From Methanobrevibacter gottschalkii DSM 11977 (GTDB lineage: Archaea > Methanobacteriota > Methanobacteria > Methanobacteriales > Methanobacteriaceae), in assembly GCF_003814835.1 (NCBI RefSeq), contig NZ_RKRG01000001.1:1-64000 (forward strand): a stretch of 64,000 nucleotides of DNA, in the 5' to 3' direction. Of the stretch, positions 37,960-48,229 are shown piece by piece. Position 1 is the stretch's first letter; the number at the start of each line of letters is the position of its first letter. The notes under the pieces were generated by a model. The model was not told the DNA's origin. It ran no database searches and saw nothing but the letters and a program-made list of their open reading frames with translations. Made by a program: the position numbers and the translations under genes.

Positions 37960-38268
37960 CTATCCTTTAAGTTCAATTTCGATACTTACATTATCAGGAA
38001 CATTAATTTTCATGACTTGTCTCATAGCACGTTCATCAGCTCCAATACCGATTAAACGTTTATGGATCCTGAGTTCCCATTTTTCCCAAGAAGCTTTACC
38101 TTCTCCATCTGGAGATTTTCTTGTAGGCACTACTAATTTTTTAGTAGGTAATGGAATAGGACCAGATAAGTCGACACCAGTTCTTTCAGCAATTTTTTTG
38201 AGTTGATCGCAAACATATGCTAATTTTTCCGGATCTGTTCCTGTAAGCTTAATTCTTGCTTGATTCAT
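37960..38268 (-). CDS. rps10: Ribosomal protein S10 (uS10)
   Basis: The 102-aa protein begins [20 protein letters not shown] and has [20 protein letters not shown] and [20 protein letters not shown], typical for archaeal uS10 of the small subunit head. The ribosome binding site GGAGGATAATAA follows a hairpin and T-tract (38282-38313). Last gene of the long rpo-tuf run. Confidence 0.97.
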   Translation of the reverse strand: MNQARIKLTGTDPEKLAYVCDQLKKIAERTGVDLSGPIPLPTKKLVVPTRKSPDGEGKASWEKWELRIHKRLIGIGADERAMRQVMKINVPDNVSIEIELKG

Positions 38269-38281
38269 TTATTATCCTCCA

Positions 38282-38313
38282 AAAAAACAAAAAGAAAGTA
38301 AATGATTACTTTC
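38282..38313 (-). terminator. Hairpin with T-tract between tuf and rps10
   Basis: Perfect 8-bp stem GAAAGTAA/TTACTTTC with a 4-base loop (38294-38313), followed on the transcribed strand by TTTTTGTTTTTTT and at once by the rps10 ribosome binding site. It looks like an intrinsic terminator or attenuator. Confidence 0.6.
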
Positions 38314-38331
38314 TAATTATTGTTTACAAAC

Positions 38332-39573
38332 TTATTTCGCTGGGGTAACATTAAGACATAAACCAGCTGCAACAGTTTGACCCATATCTCTGATAGCAAA
38401 TCTACCCATTTGAGGGATTTCTTTTGCGTTTTCGAGACACATTGGTTTGGTAGGTTTAATTTTAACAATTGCCGCATTACCAGTTTTTAAGAAATCAGGA
38501 TTTTCTTCATCAACAGCACCAGTAGCAGGGTTTAATTTTTTAGATAATTCCAAGAAAGTACATGCTACTTGAGAAGTGTGGCAGTGGAATACAGGAGTGT
38601 ATCCAACGGTGATTACACCAGGGTGTTGTAAAACAACAACTTGTGCATCGAATTCTTTAGCAACAGTAGGAGCATTGTCAGTGTGTCCAGCTACGTCTCC
38701 TCTTCTGATATCGTTTTTACCTACACCTCTTACGTTGAATCCGATGTTGTCACCAGGTTCAGCTACATCAAATACTTCGTGGTGCATTTCAATAGATTTA
38801 ACTTCTCCAGAAGCTCCAGCAGGTTCAAAAATAACATTTTCACCTTTTTTCATGATACCGGTTTCAACTCTTCCCACAGGTACAGTTCCTACACCAGTAA
38901 TGGAGTAAACGTCTTGAATAGGAATTCTTAAAGGTAAGTCGGTAGGTTTTTCAGGTGGAGTTAATTTGTCTAAAGCATCCATTAAAGAGTCGCCTTTATA
39001 CCAAGGAGTGTTTTCACTTGCTTCTTTAATGTTGTCCCCTTCAAATGCAGATAATGGGATGAAAGGTACGTCTGCTGGGTTGAATCCTACGGTTTTGATT
39101 AAGTTAGCAACTTCTTCTTTTAATTCATTGTATTTGTCTTCAGAGTAGTCAACAACATCGATTTTGTTGATTGCAACGATTAATTGACCAATACCTAAAG
39201 TTCTGGATAAGAAAACGTGTTCTTTAGTTTGAGGCATTACACCGTCGTCAGCTGCAACTACTAAAACACCAGCGTCTGCTTGGGAAGCACCGGTAATCAT
39301 GTTTTTAACGAAGTCTCTGTGTCCAGGACAATCTACAACAGTATAGTCGTATTTTTTGGTGGAGAATTTTTGGTGAGCTAAATCAATAGTTACTCCTCTT
39401 TCCCTTTCTTCTCCTAATTTGTCCATAACAAATCTGAATTTGTTTTCACCGTCATCTAATTGTTGTTCTGCGATTGCACCAGCTTTCAATAATAAATGTC
39501 CAACTAAAGTGGATTTTCCGTGGTCAACGTGTCCAATAAATGCTAAGTTAAGATGTTCTTTTTCTTTTGCCAT
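38332..39573 (-). CDS. tuf: Translation elongation factor 1-alpha (EF-Tu homologue)
   Basis: The 413-aa GTPase brings aminoacyl-tRNA to the ribosome. G motifs: GHVDHGKST (14-22), the switch [24 protein letters not shown], and SAF. Domains 2 and 3 follow ([37 protein letters not shown]). Ribosome binding site GAGGTTATTAT before the ATG. Length is normal. It lies 147 bp after fusA and may have its own promoter. Confidence 0.98.
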   Translation of the reverse strand: MAKEKEHLNLAFIGHVDHGKSTLVGHLLLKAGAIAEQQLDDGENKFRFVMDKLGEERERGVTIDLAHQKFSTKKYDYTVVDCPGHRDFVKNMITGASQADAGVLVVAADDGVMPQTKEHVFLSRTLGIGQLIVAINKIDVVDYSEDKYNELKEEVANLIKTVGFNPADVPFIPLSAFEGDNIKEASENTPWYKGDSLMDALDKLTPPEKPTDLPLRIPIQDVYSITGVGTVPVGRVETGIMKKGENVIFEPAGASGEVKSIEMHHEVFDVAEPGDNIGFNVRGVGKNDIRRGDVAGHTDNAPTVAKEFDAQVVVLQHPGVITVGYTPVFHCHTSQVACTFLELSKKLNPATGAVDEENPDFLKTGNAAIVKIKPTKPMCLENAKEIPQMGRFAIRDMGQTVAAGLCLNVTPAK

Positions 39574-39719
39574 TATAATAACCTCTTTGTAATATTAACA
39601 AACAATATCTATAAGCTTAAATGATAGCTTAAATGTTACTTTTATACTTTAACATATAAATAGCTAATGTTTTTTTATAAATTTTAATAAAAAAATATAA
39701 AAATTAAAAAATTTTAATT

Positions 39720-41921
39720 TTATAAATCTCCTAAGTAGTGGCTTGCAGGGAATGGTTCTGCAGATAATCCTTTTCTTTGTCTGATTTCTTTTACGATCTG
39801 ATTTTGCATCTCACGTGGAAGTGGTTCAAATCCGGCAATTTCAGTAGACCATAAACATCTTCCTTCAGCAGCGGATCTGATATCACCAGCGAAACCAAAC
39901 ATTTCAGCTACAGGAACTTTAGATTCAATTCTTGCCATATCTCCAGTTTCCTGACCCATGTTTACAATTTGACCTCTTCTATTTTGGATTTCACGAGTAC
40001 ATGAACCCATGTAATCATTAGGAGTGTCAATAACTACTTTTTGCATTGGTTCGAGTAATGCTGGTTCAGCAAGCATCATAGAACCTAAGATTGCATTTCT
40101 GATAGCAGGCAATACTTGAGCAGGTCCTCTGTGAACTGCATCTTCGTGAAGTTTTGCATCATGGAGTTTGAATTTTAATCCCATAGCAATTTCATTACCT
40201 AAAGGACCATTTTCCAATGCAGATTCAAATCCTTCAATCAAGAGTTCTTTAACTTCATCTAAGTATTGGATACCACGAGTCATGTTAAGGAAGATACTTC
40301 TGTTATGAACAGCCCATACTCTTCTAGCCTCTTCTTTTTCCAAACCGTGTTCCATGAAGTCATTAGCTCCTTCTTTACCTTTAACTTTACCCTCTTTAAT
40401 GTCACCATCCTGAATAGCAGTATAAAGTTCAGGTTCAATAGGTTCAACAGTGATGTAGAATCTGTTGTGTTTGTTAGGAGATTTACCTTCAACTTGTGGA
40501 GATAACTGTCTTACAGTTTCTCTGTATACAACAATAGGTTCAGAAGTAGTAATATCCACACCTTTTTCTCCAATTCTGTAACCGATAACTTCCAAGTGAA
40601 GTTCTCCCATACCTGATACTAAGTGTTCACCTGTTTCTTCGTTAATATCTATTTTAACGGTAGGGTCTTCTTTACCTACTTGTCTTAATACTTCAATTAA
40701 TTTTGGTAAATCCTTAGTATTCTTAGCTTCCACAGCAACAGTAACTACAGGTTCGGATATGTGTTCCAATCCTTCAAATTCAACAATTTTATGTTCGGGA
40801 TCACATAAAGTTTCACCAGCAATAGCACCTTTTGCACCAGCAACATATACAATGTTACCTGCAGGAACTTTATCAGTGTTAACTCTTTCAGGTCCAAAGT
40901 AGACACCTACTTGTTGAACTCTGGATTTACCATGAGAACCAACGAGATATACTTCAGTACCTTTTTCAATAGCGCCTCCGTAAACCCTACCAGTTGCAAT
41001 TTCACCAGCGTGTTTATCAACAGATACATTGGTAACCATTACTGCTAAAGGTCCATCAGGGGAAGTGGTGACCATACATTCTCCAGCAGGAGATTCAATG
41101 TCTCCATCCCATATGTTAGGTACTCTGTAAACTTGTGCTTCTTTAGGGGAAGGCAAGTGTTCAACTACCATACCTAACAACACATCAGATAAAGGTACTT
41201 TTTGTGCTAACTCTTTTTGCTTATCCTCATTACAATATTGGATAATATCATTAAAGTTAACTCCAGTTTCTTGCATAGTTGGTACGTTAATAGCCCAGTT
41301 GTGATATGCAGAACCAAATGCTACACTACCATCAGTGAAATCTAATGACCAATCATCTTTTTTATCTTCAGGAGCCATGTTTTTGATTAATTTATTAGCT
41401 TCCATGTAGATATTGATGAACCTTTTTTGTAACTCTTCAGGTTCTAATTTTAACTCGTTGATTAATCTGTCAACTTTGTTAATGAATAAAACTGGTTTTA
41501 CGTTTTCTTTTAATGCTTGTCTGAATACAGTTTCAGTTTGAGGCATAATACCTTCTACAGCACAAACTACAACTACTGCTCCATCTACAGCCCTCATAGC
41601 ACGGGTAACATCCCCACCAAAGTCAACGTGACCAGGTGTATCAATTAAGTTGATTAAATATTCATCATCTTTGTAATCGTGTACCATGGATACGTTAGCT
41701 GCATCAATAGTAATACCACGTGCTTGTTCCTGTTCATCAAAATCTAAGAATCTTTGATCACCGGCAAGTTCCTCGGAAATCATTCCTGCACCTGCAAGCA
41801 AGTTATCAGATAAAGTGGTTTTACCATGATCAATGTGAGCGCAGATACCAATGTTTCTGATTTGATCAGGTTTATACATTAATTCTTTGATTTTCGCAAT
41901 CATTTTGTCTCTTCTACTCAA
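39720..41921 (-). CDS. fusA: Translation elongation factor 2
   Basis: The 733-aa translocation GTPase has [48 protein letters not shown] and NKVDRLI, and ends with domain IV ([18 protein letters not shown]) in which the His before RGPAQ is the diphthamide residue. The best start is TTG at 41921 ([12 protein letters not shown]), with AGGTGGTT five bases upstream; a GTG inside that ribosome binding site at 41930 would add three residues but is unlikely. It follows rps7 by 22 bp. Confidence 0.97.
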   Translation of the reverse strand: MSRRDKMIAKIKELMYKPDQIRNIGICAHIDHGKTTLSDNLLAGAGMISEELAGDQRFLDFDEQEQARGITIDAANVSMVHDYKDDEYLINLIDTPGHVDFGGDVTRAMRAVDGAVVVVCAVEGIMPQTETVFRQALKENVKPVLFINKVDRLINELKLEPEELQKRFINIYMEANKLIKNMAPEDKKDDWSLDFTDGSVAFGSAYHNWAINVPTMQETGVNFNDIIQYCNEDKQKELAQKVPLSDVLLGMVVEHLPSPKEAQVYRVPNIWDGDIESPAGECMVTTSPDGPLAVMVTNVSVDKHAGEIATGRVYGGAIEKGTEVYLVGSHGKSRVQQVGVYFGPERVNTDKVPAGNIVYVAGAKGAIAGETLCDPEHKIVEFEGLEHISEPVVTVAVEAKNTKDLPKLIEVLRQVGKEDPTVKIDINEETGEHLVSGMGELHLEVIGYRIGEKGVDITTSEPIVVYRETVRQLSPQVEGKSPNKHNRFYITVEPIEPELYTAIQDGDIKEGKVKGKEGANDFMEHGLEKEEARRVWAVHNRSIFLNMTRGIQYLDEVKELLIEGFESALENGPLGNEIAMGLKFKLHDAKLHEDAVHRGPAQVLPAIRNAILGSMMLAEPALLEPMQKVVIDTPNDYMGSCTREIQNRRGQIVNMGQETGDMARIESKVPVAEMFGFAGDIRSAAEGRCLWSTEIAGFEPLPREMQNQIVKEIRQRKGLSAEPFPASHYLGDL

Positions 41922-41943
41922 AATAACCACCTAAACATTATAA

Positions 41944-42504
41944 TTAGTGTGCTGCTTTAGCAACTCTTTCTTTCTCTTCAGCTTTTCTTAAAGCGAAGCT
42001 TCTTGAATCTTCTTCAGATGCAAGAATTAATTCATCAGCTAAACATTCAGCAACAGATTTCCTGTTTTTGAATGAAGATTGTAAAGTACCTCTAGTTAAG
42101 AAACCTAATGAAAGGTCAACTCTTCTTTGTGGAGAGATATCTACAGCAACTTGGTATCCAATACCACCGTATTTAATACGGGTAGTCTCTTCACGAGGTG
42201 CAGTATTTTCAACTGCTTTAACTAAAATTTGAACAGGATTCTGTTTAGTTCTTTTATTAATAATTTCTAAAGATTCTTTAACAATGTTGTAAGCTTTATT
42301 TTTCTTACCAGAGTTGAGATGGGTTCTCATGATTTTGTTCATTAATCTTTCAACAATTGATACTTTAGATTTTGCAAATTGTCTTTTTACATGTCTACCA
42401 GAAGTATGTGGAACTAAAGTTTCATCTAAGCAGATATATTTTACCAAACCTAAGTCCTCAACTTTTACTTCATTGAGATCCCATTTATCGAATAATTTAC
42501 TCAT
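41944..42504 (-). CDS. rps7: Ribosomal protein S7 (uS7)
   Basis: The 186-aa protein begins MSKLFDKWDLNEV at the ATG 42504, preceded by AAGGTGGTC; a GTG at 42516 lies within this ribosome binding site. Conserved uS7 parts: SIVERLMNKIMRTHLNSGKK, NPVQILVKAVENTAPREETT, GGIGYQVAVDISPQRRVDLS. It binds 16S rRNA in the small subunit head. Between rps12 and fusA in the usual archaeal order. Confidence 0.97.
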   Translation of the reverse strand: MSKLFDKWDLNEVKVEDLGLVKYICLDETLVPHTSGRHVKRQFAKSKVSIVERLMNKIMRTHLNSGKKNKAYNIVKESLEIINKRTKQNPVQILVKAVENTAPREETTRIKYGGIGYQVAVDISPQRRVDLSLGFLTRGTLQSSFKNRKSVAECLADELILASEEDSRSFALRKAEEKERVAKAAH

Positions 42505-42517
42505 AAATATGACCACC

Positions 42518-42943
42518 TTATCTTACAGGTTTTTCTATTTTTCCACTTACCATTTCTGATAAAGCTACGTTATTAACTTTGGAAACTTTCCAACGAACCC
42601 CAGGAATATCCCCCATGGATCTTCCAGACGGTCCACCAATTCCTTCAATCATCACTTCATCGTGTTCATCAATAAATCCAATAGCTCCGTCACCTGGTGC
42701 GAAAGCAGTTAATTGTTTACCGTTTTTAATCAATTGAACACGTACACATTTACGAATAGCAGAGTTAGGTTGTTTTGCTTCTATCCCTACCTTTTCGATT
42801 ACAATACCTCTAGCCTGAGGAGCTCCTTCAAGAGGATCTGCTTTAACATCTAATCTTAAAGCTCTTCTTTTGTAATCTACATCTTTCCACTTAAAATTTT
42901 GTCTATTTTTTTTAAGTTTTTTTGCAGCAAAAAGTCCTGGCAT
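42518..42943 (-). CDS. rps12: Ribosomal protein S12 (uS12)
   Basis: The 141-aa decoding-center protein has [40 protein letters not shown] and the closing [18 protein letters not shown]. Length typical for archaea. Its ATG follows GAGGAAAAATT. The 322 bp before it (42944-43265) hold no gene, but on the minus strand a TATA-like AAAATATATAAATT near 43160-43175, so a second promoter may serve rps12-rps7-fusA. Confidence 0.97.
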   Translation of the reverse strand: MPGLFAAKKLKKNRQNFKWKDVDYKRRALRLDVKADPLEGAPQARGIVIEKVGIEAKQPNSAIRKCVRVQLIKNGKQLTAFAPGDGAIGFIDEHDEVMIEGIGGPSGRSMGDIPGVRWKVSKVNNVALSEMVSGKIEKPVR

Positions 42944-43159
42944 AATTTTTCCTCGAATTTTTTATATTAAAAAACATATCTAAGAATCCACCGCTGCGAT
43001 TTATACTACAATCTTATAGTACAATCTAAATTCTAAGATATAAATCAGTAAATAATAATCAATAGATAAACAAGTTTATCTAAAAGAAGATATCTTGAAA
43101 TAATATTAAAAACCTTGACACAAAGCACACGTAGTCAAGTTATAACCAGTACAGATATC

Positions 43160-43175
43160 TTATGATAATTTATAT
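43160..43175 (-). promoter_or_regulatory. TATA-like box in the nusA-rps12 gap
   Basis: The minus strand reads TTAAAATATATAAATTATC here, a good archaeal TATA match in the only long gap of the rpo-tuf run. Transcription would start near 43140, giving a leader of about 200 bases before rps12. Confidence 0.4.
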
Positions 43176-43265
43176 ATTTTAACCTTTATAAAGGTATGTA
43201 TTTAATATATTAATAAAAAAAGTAATTTTTAAAATGAAATAAATTAAAATAAAATAGCTCGGAAG

Positions 43266-43697
43266 CTATTTTAAAATAATATTATCAATATTATGTTGTC
43301 TATTAGCTAATAATTTAGCTCTTTCAATATTAATTCCATTTTTACCGATAGCAATACGTTTGTTGGTATTGTCTGCTGTGACAATAGCTATTTTTTCACC
43401 TGACTGTTTTTGACTTATTTTAACAGACTGTAACTTTGCAGGGGATAAAACATTTTTGATAAAAATTATTGGATCATCATCTAATTCAATGATTTCAACA
43501 CTTTTATCTACTGCTCTTTGAACTTTAGAAACAGAACTTCCACCTTTACCAATAGCAAGCCCCATATCACCTTTCTTAACAATGAAAGTGACTTTTCCAT
43601 GTTCATCATCGATAATGCAATCTTTAACCATTGCTCCAGTCATACTTTCGAAAAGAGCTATGAATCTAATTTCATTTGCACTAAGTTTAATAGACAC
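43266..43697 (-). CDS. nusA: NusA-like transcription termination/antitermination protein (two KH domains)
   Basis: The 143-aa archaeal NusA has only the two KH domains: the first around GLAIGKGGSSVSKVQRAV and the second around RIAIGKNGINIERAKLLA (GxxG loops GKGG and GKNG). It lacks the bacterial N-terminal and S1 domains, as usual in archaea. It binds RNA and probably acts with RNA polymerase. It follows L30e by 6 bp. Confidence 0.95.
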   Translation of the reverse strand: MSIKLSANEIRFIALFESMTGAMVKDCIIDDEHGKVTFIVKKGDMGLAIGKGGSSVSKVQRAVDKSVEIIELDDDPIIFIKNVLSPAKLQSVKISQKQSGEKIAIVTADNTNKRIAIGKNGINIERAKLLANRQHNIDNIILK

Positions 43698-43703
43698 TTA
43701 AAT

Positions 43704-44003
43704 CTACCTCAAATCATCTAATATTGTAGAATCTCCTGGATCGTTAACGATTAATGTAGCAACTGTGAAAGGTTTACCACAAACAGACCCTAAATCTACA
43801 CTAGTTCCATCATATACAACAAATGGAATTTCGGAAAGATTTGCATAATATTCAACATCTTCAATAAGTTCTTTAGGAGCGTTAGCAGCAACAACAACGA
43901 GTTGACCTTTTCCTAATTTTAAAGATTGAATTGATTTTTCAGAGCCTAAAGTTACATCACCAGTATCGACAGCTACTCTGATTCCTCTATCTACGTCCAT
44001 CAT
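43704..44003 (-). CDS. rpl30e: Ribosomal protein L30e (eL30)
   Basis: The 99-aa protein of the L7Ae/L30e family has DTGDVTLGSEKSIQSLKLGK, QLVVVAANAPKELIEDVEYY and IPFVVYDGTSVDLGSVCGKP. It binds the large subunit RNA. Located between rpoA2 and nusA, as in many Euryarchaeota. An alternative start one codon later (MDVDRG) is possible. Confidence 0.96.
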   Translation of the reverse strand: MMDVDRGIRVAVDTGDVTLGSEKSIQSLKLGKGQLVVVAANAPKELIEDVEYYANLSEIPFVVYDGTSVDLGSVCGKPFTVATLIVNDPGDSTILDDLR

Positions 44004-44011
44004 CTAGCCTC

Positions 44012-45190
44012 CTATTCTTTTTTATAATCCATTTTGACACCGACAGAACCGGTACCAAGAGGTATTGGTTGTCCAATAATAATATTTTCGATGATACCTG
44101 TTAAATCATCCACTTCACCACGAATACTTGCATGTAGTAAATGTTTACCAGTTTCTTCAAAAGCTGCACGAGCCAAAACACTTGATTTTTCACCACTAAT
44201 ACCATGTCTTCCAATAGATTTAACAACACCTTCGGAAGTCATAATATCTGCAACCAGCATAATGTGTCTTACATCAACACTAAGACCTTGTTCTGAAAGG
44301 GTTTTTTGAGCTTCGTTAATAATTGACCTGCGAGCTGCTTCAATACCCAAAATTTGACCAATTTCATGAATATTGTTAGTGGTAGTTCTTACTTGGTCAA
44401 TACCATCCATAGTGAGAACTTCTTTAAGATTGGATCCTTCAGTGTGAATAATCCATTCTTCATCACGACGAATAATGACTCTTCCAATATTTTTAATACC
44501 ACTAATTTGCAAATCACGGAATTTATCTGCTAAAAGACGAAGTTCTCTAATAATGAAATCAGAATCTGTCTTGTTGCTGGATAAAACAATATTATCCCCA
44601 TTAATTGTAGCTTTTTTAAATGTTTTTAAGATTTTTGCATCAATCTCTTCCCTGTTGAGTCTTTTTTCTTCAATTTTCTTATTATCCAAAACAGCTTCAA
44701 CTTCCATGGTTCCATAATTTAAATTGAAATCTGAAAGAATATCGTTAATAGTGCTTTTACCAATTTTATTAGCTAAAGTTCTAACAAATTCTTCATCATC
44801 CCGTTTATCTTCAGTGAAATAAATATCCATAGTTGGAGTTTTGATTTTTTCTCTAGCATCTACAATTTCAATAAGCCTTGGAAGACCTAATGTTACGTTT
44901 AACTCAGTTACCCCTGCATAGTGAAAAGTACGCATAGTCATCTGAGTACCCGGTTCACCTACAGATTGTGCAGCTACTGTTCCAACAGCCTCTCCAGCTT
45001 CAACATGAGCTCGGTCATAGGCCTGTTTAAGTTTAATTATGAGTTTGCGTAATTCATCATCAGTTAAATTTTTACTGATATAATGTTCAGCTAAATCTTT
45101 GATATAACTATCTGCAAAATCAATACCAAGATTTTCAGTTTCGTTGATCTCAGTAATCATGCCCCTAATTTTAGTTATAATTTCATCCAT
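44012..45190 (-). CDS. rpoA2: RNA polymerase subunit A'' (C-terminal half of the largest subunit)
   Basis: The 392-aa subunit corresponds to the end of Rpb1/beta-prime. [20 protein letters not shown] with MRTFHYAG is the trigger loop/bridge region; [20 protein letters not shown] and [20 protein letters not shown], with [20 protein letters not shown] near the end, are jaw and clamp elements. It starts 8 bp after rpoA1. Length is normal. Confidence 0.97.
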   Translation of the reverse strand: MDEIITKIRGMITEINETENLGIDFADSYIKDLAEHYISKNLTDDELRKLIIKLKQAYDRAHVEAGEAVGTVAAQSVGEPGTQMTMRTFHYAGVTELNVTLGLPRLIEIVDAREKIKTPTMDIYFTEDKRDDEEFVRTLANKIGKSTINDILSDFNLNYGTMEVEAVLDNKKIEEKRLNREEIDAKILKTFKKATINGDNIVLSSNKTDSDFIIRELRLLADKFRDLQISGIKNIGRVIIRRDEEWIIHTEGSNLKEVLTMDGIDQVRTTTNNIHEIGQILGIEAARRSIINEAQKTLSEQGLSVDVRHIMLVADIMTSEGVVKSIGRHGISGEKSSVLARAAFEETGKHLLHASIRGEVDDLTGIIENIIIGQPIPLGTGSVGVKMDYKKE

Positions 45191-45198
45191 AGTTACAC

Positions 45199-48100
45199 CT
45201 ATTTACCTTCCATCCTAATTTCATCAATAAGTTTATCCAAGTTTGCCGGCTTACCAAAGTCAGATTTCGCCGGATCCACACCATCTTCACCGAACATGGT
45301 CTGAATAACATTTCCTTGGTTATCAGTAACAAGTCCAGTAGACTTAACTTGTAAATCCTGTAGTGCATTAACAAGCCTTCTTTGCATGTAACCAGACTGA
45401 GCGGTACGGATTGCTGTATCTACAAGACCTTCTCTTCCACCCATTGCATGGAAGAAGAATTCGATTGGATCAAGTCCGGATTTATAACTTGAGTGAACAA
45501 ATCCTTTTGCCTTTGCCCCTAACTCACCTTTTTTGAAGTGAGGTAAAGTTCTGTTAATGTATCCTCTTTCAATACGTCCACCCCTAACTGCTTGTTGTCC
45601 TACACAAGCAGTAATCTGAGTAAGGTTCAGCATTGATGCTCTTGCACCAGTACGTGCCATTACAACAGAGTGATTTTCAACAGCCATTACATGGTCATAA
45701 GGATCATCAGGATATTGTTTACCCATGTTAAGATAATGTTCTGCGATCTGACCAGACATATCCCTAGCTTCCCCAAGAACTTGCATGATTTTCATCTCTA
45801 ATGTTTCTTCAAGACTTCTACCAGGCAGAGCTTCAAGGTAACCTTCTTCATAAGCCTCAACAAGCTTATCTACTTCATCCATCTTATTTTGTAAATGCTC
45901 ATTAATACGGTCTTGAGCTTCTTCAGGAATTTCTTCATCGTTTAAGGAAGTGGTAATTCCAGTTTTCATGATTCCACAGATAGCAAGGTCAGTGGATCTA
46001 TCTAAGAATTCTTTAGCTCTTCCAGGACCATATTCTTTAACAATTTTATCTAATATTTTACCTGAGAATGATCCGTATGCACTTTCATCTATTACTCCTT
46101 GTATGAGAATACCGTTTTTAATGACAACTTCCGCATCTTCAGGAGGGTAAACAACAGGACATTTGGAAATTTCAGCACTGTAAGATAAGTTTAAATCGTT
46201 AGGCAATAATAAAGAGAACAATTCTTTACCAGTCCATTTTTCACCTTTTTCTTTGTAGATGAATGAATCTTCATTTCCATTAGAATCATATTTTAAAATC
46301 CACTGATTTGATTTGAACTCAGGAATTTTAAGGTGAGACTTTCTGATAATTTGTAAAGCTTGCTCTTCACTGAATTCAACCCCATCACGAGTTAAAAGAT
46401 ATGCACCGGAAATATGGTCGTGAATAGCTCCAATAATTGGTCCTCCAAACCTTGGAGACAAAATATGTTCTTGTACACGCATTAATGATTTTGCTTCAGC
46501 ACGGGACTCATCAGTTTGGAATACATGCATGTTCATTTCGTCCCCATCGAAATCCGCATTGTATGGAGGACATACGCATAAGTTTAATCTGAAAGTTTTG
46601 TAAGGTAAAACTCTTACTTCATGCGCCATCATACTCATTCTGTGAAGAGAAGGCTGACGATTGAATAAAACCATATCCCCATCTTTTAAGTGCCTTTCAA
46701 TGATGACACCAGGTTCTAATGTTTCAAGAATGTACTCCTTAGTTTCATCAGTAACCCTTCTTTTCCTATCTCCATTGATTACATAGTTTGCACCAGGATG
46801 TACATCCGGACCATTTTCAATGTATGTTCTCATTTCATCCATGTTCCATTCGTTTACATGAACAGGCACAGTTACTTCTTTTGCAATCATTTCAGGAACA
46901 CCAACTTCATTAATACTGATATTAGGATCCGGTGAGATTACAGTACGGGCAGAGAAATTAACCCTTTTACCGGAAAGATTGGATCTGAATCTTCCTTCTT
47001 TACCTTTTAACCTTTGGGTTAATGTTTTAAGTGGCCTGCCTGATCTGTGCCTTGCAGGTGGAACTCCGCTAGCTTCATTATCAAAGTAAGTGGTTACATG
47101 GTACTGTAATAATTCCCATAAATCTTCAACGATTAATTGTGGAGCACCTGCCTCCATATTCTCAAGTAAACGCTGATTAATACGTAAAATATCAACAAGT
47201 TTATGAGTTAAATCATCCTCAGATCTCTCACCAGTATCCAGGATAATAGATGGTCTTACAGTTACCGGAGGAACAGGAAGAACAGTTAAAACTAACCATT
47301 CAGGTCTTGCAACCTCAGGATTAACACCTAAAACAAAAGAATCTTCATCAGAAATTCTTTCAAGTCTTTCACGAACTTCAGAAGCAGTTAACTTATAATC
47401 CTCAGTTAAATTATTATCACTGATAGCTGTTTTGAAAATATTATTCAGACGAGTATTATTCACTTCATAAGAACCATCTTCATCTTCCAAATCTAAAATA
47501 TTAATAATGTAATCAACATCATGCAATCTTTCACATAACCTTTCTAAAAGATTACTGTTAATCAACAATTTATTCTGGAAGAGTTCTTCTTTGTTTTCAA
47601 CAATTTCCCTAGCCATTGGCCCAATCTCTTCAATAGTAATAGAATCAGAAGATGCAGTTTCATAAAATACTTTTTTAAATTCGAAAAGTGGATCAATGCG
47701 TTGAACAATAGAAACAGGTTTATCTAAAACAATTTTATCCTGGATAGTACCGCAATGAGGACATTCTTCCCCATCCTTTTTAGCAGCATCATAAATCTCT
47801 TTGAGAATACTGCTAATGCTCTCATTTTGAGCTTTGAGTTCTAAGATTTTCTGAGTATACTCTTCAATCTCTTCATCAGTTAAAAGAGTACGGCCACACT
47901 CATTACAGGTAGAACGTAAAATTTTATGAATAACATCCCCAAAACCAACATGAATAACTGGCCTAGCTAATTCAATACTACCAAAGTGTCCTTGACAAAC
48001 TCCCCCTTTAGACCCACAAGTCCTACAAACAAGACTAGGATCAATAATACCTAAATGAGGATCCATTAAACCTTTATCAATAGGAAAACCGTCATCACCA

Positions 48101-48204
48101 TAAGTATCGGGATACTCGACAGTGACAACAGACATCTTACGAATATCTTCAGGAGACATTAAACCAAAATTAATTCTCTGAATTTTTTTAATAAATGCTT
48201 TCAT
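45199..48204 (-). CDS. rpoA1: RNA polymerase subunit A' with an extra segment
   Basis: The 1001-aa subunit is the N-terminal part of the largest subunit and carries the active-site Mg2+ motif [10 protein letters not shown] (549-558). Zinc-binding clamp: [16 protein letters not shown] (60-75) and CNECG...CPHCG (100-152). [20 protein letters not shown] and [20 protein letters not shown] are universal. Between FEFKKV (about 175) and [14 protein letters not shown] (271) lie about 90 residues ([20 protein letters not shown] ... [20 protein letters not shown]) where most archaeal A' subunits have only a short link, explaining the above-average length. Ribosome binding site AAAGGAG. Confidence 0.97.
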   Translation of the reverse strand: MKAFIKKIQRINFGLMSPEDIRKMSVVTVEYPDTYGDDGFPIDKGLMDPHLGIIDPSLVCRTCGSKGGVCQGHFGSIELARPVIHVGFGDVIHKILRSTCNECGRTLLTDEEIEEYTQKILELKAQNESISSILKEIYDAAKKDGEECPHCGTIQDKIVLDKPVSIVQRIDPLFEFKKVFYETASSDSITIEEIGPMAREIVENKEELFQNKLLINSNLLERLCERLHDVDYIINILDLEDEDGSYEVNNTRLNNIFKTAISDNNLTEDYKLTASEVRERLERISDEDSFVLGVNPEVARPEWLVLTVLPVPPVTVRPSIILDTGERSEDDLTHKLVDILRINQRLLENMEAGAPQLIVEDLWELLQYHVTTYFDNEASGVPPARHRSGRPLKTLTQRLKGKEGRFRSNLSGKRVNFSARTVISPDPNISINEVGVPEMIAKEVTVPVHVNEWNMDEMRTYIENGPDVHPGANYVINGDRKRRVTDETKEYILETLEPGVIIERHLKDGDMVLFNRQPSLHRMSMMAHEVRVLPYKTFRLNLCVCPPYNADFDGDEMNMHVFQTDESRAEAKSLMRVQEHILSPRFGGPIIGAIHDHISGAYLLTRDGVEFSEEQALQIIRKSHLKIPEFKSNQWILKYDSNGNEDSFIYKEKGEKWTGKELFSLLLPNDLNLSYSAEISKCPVVYPPEDAEVVIKNGILIQGVIDESAYGSFSGKILDKIVKEYGPGRAKEFLDRSTDLAICGIMKTGITTSLNDEEIPEEAQDRINEHLQNKMDEVDKLVEAYEEGYLEALPGRSLEETLEMKIMQVLGEARDMSGQIAEHYLNMGKQYPDDPYDHVMAVENHSVVMARTGARASMLNLTQITACVGQQAVRGGRIERGYINRTLPHFKKGELGAKAKGFVHSSYKSGLDPIEFFFHAMGGREGLVDTAIRTAQSGYMQRRLVNALQDLQVKSTGLVTDNQGNVIQTMFGEDGVDPAKSDFGKPANLDKLIDEIRMEGK

Positions 48205-48229
48205 GTATTTGCTCCTTTAATAAATTTAA

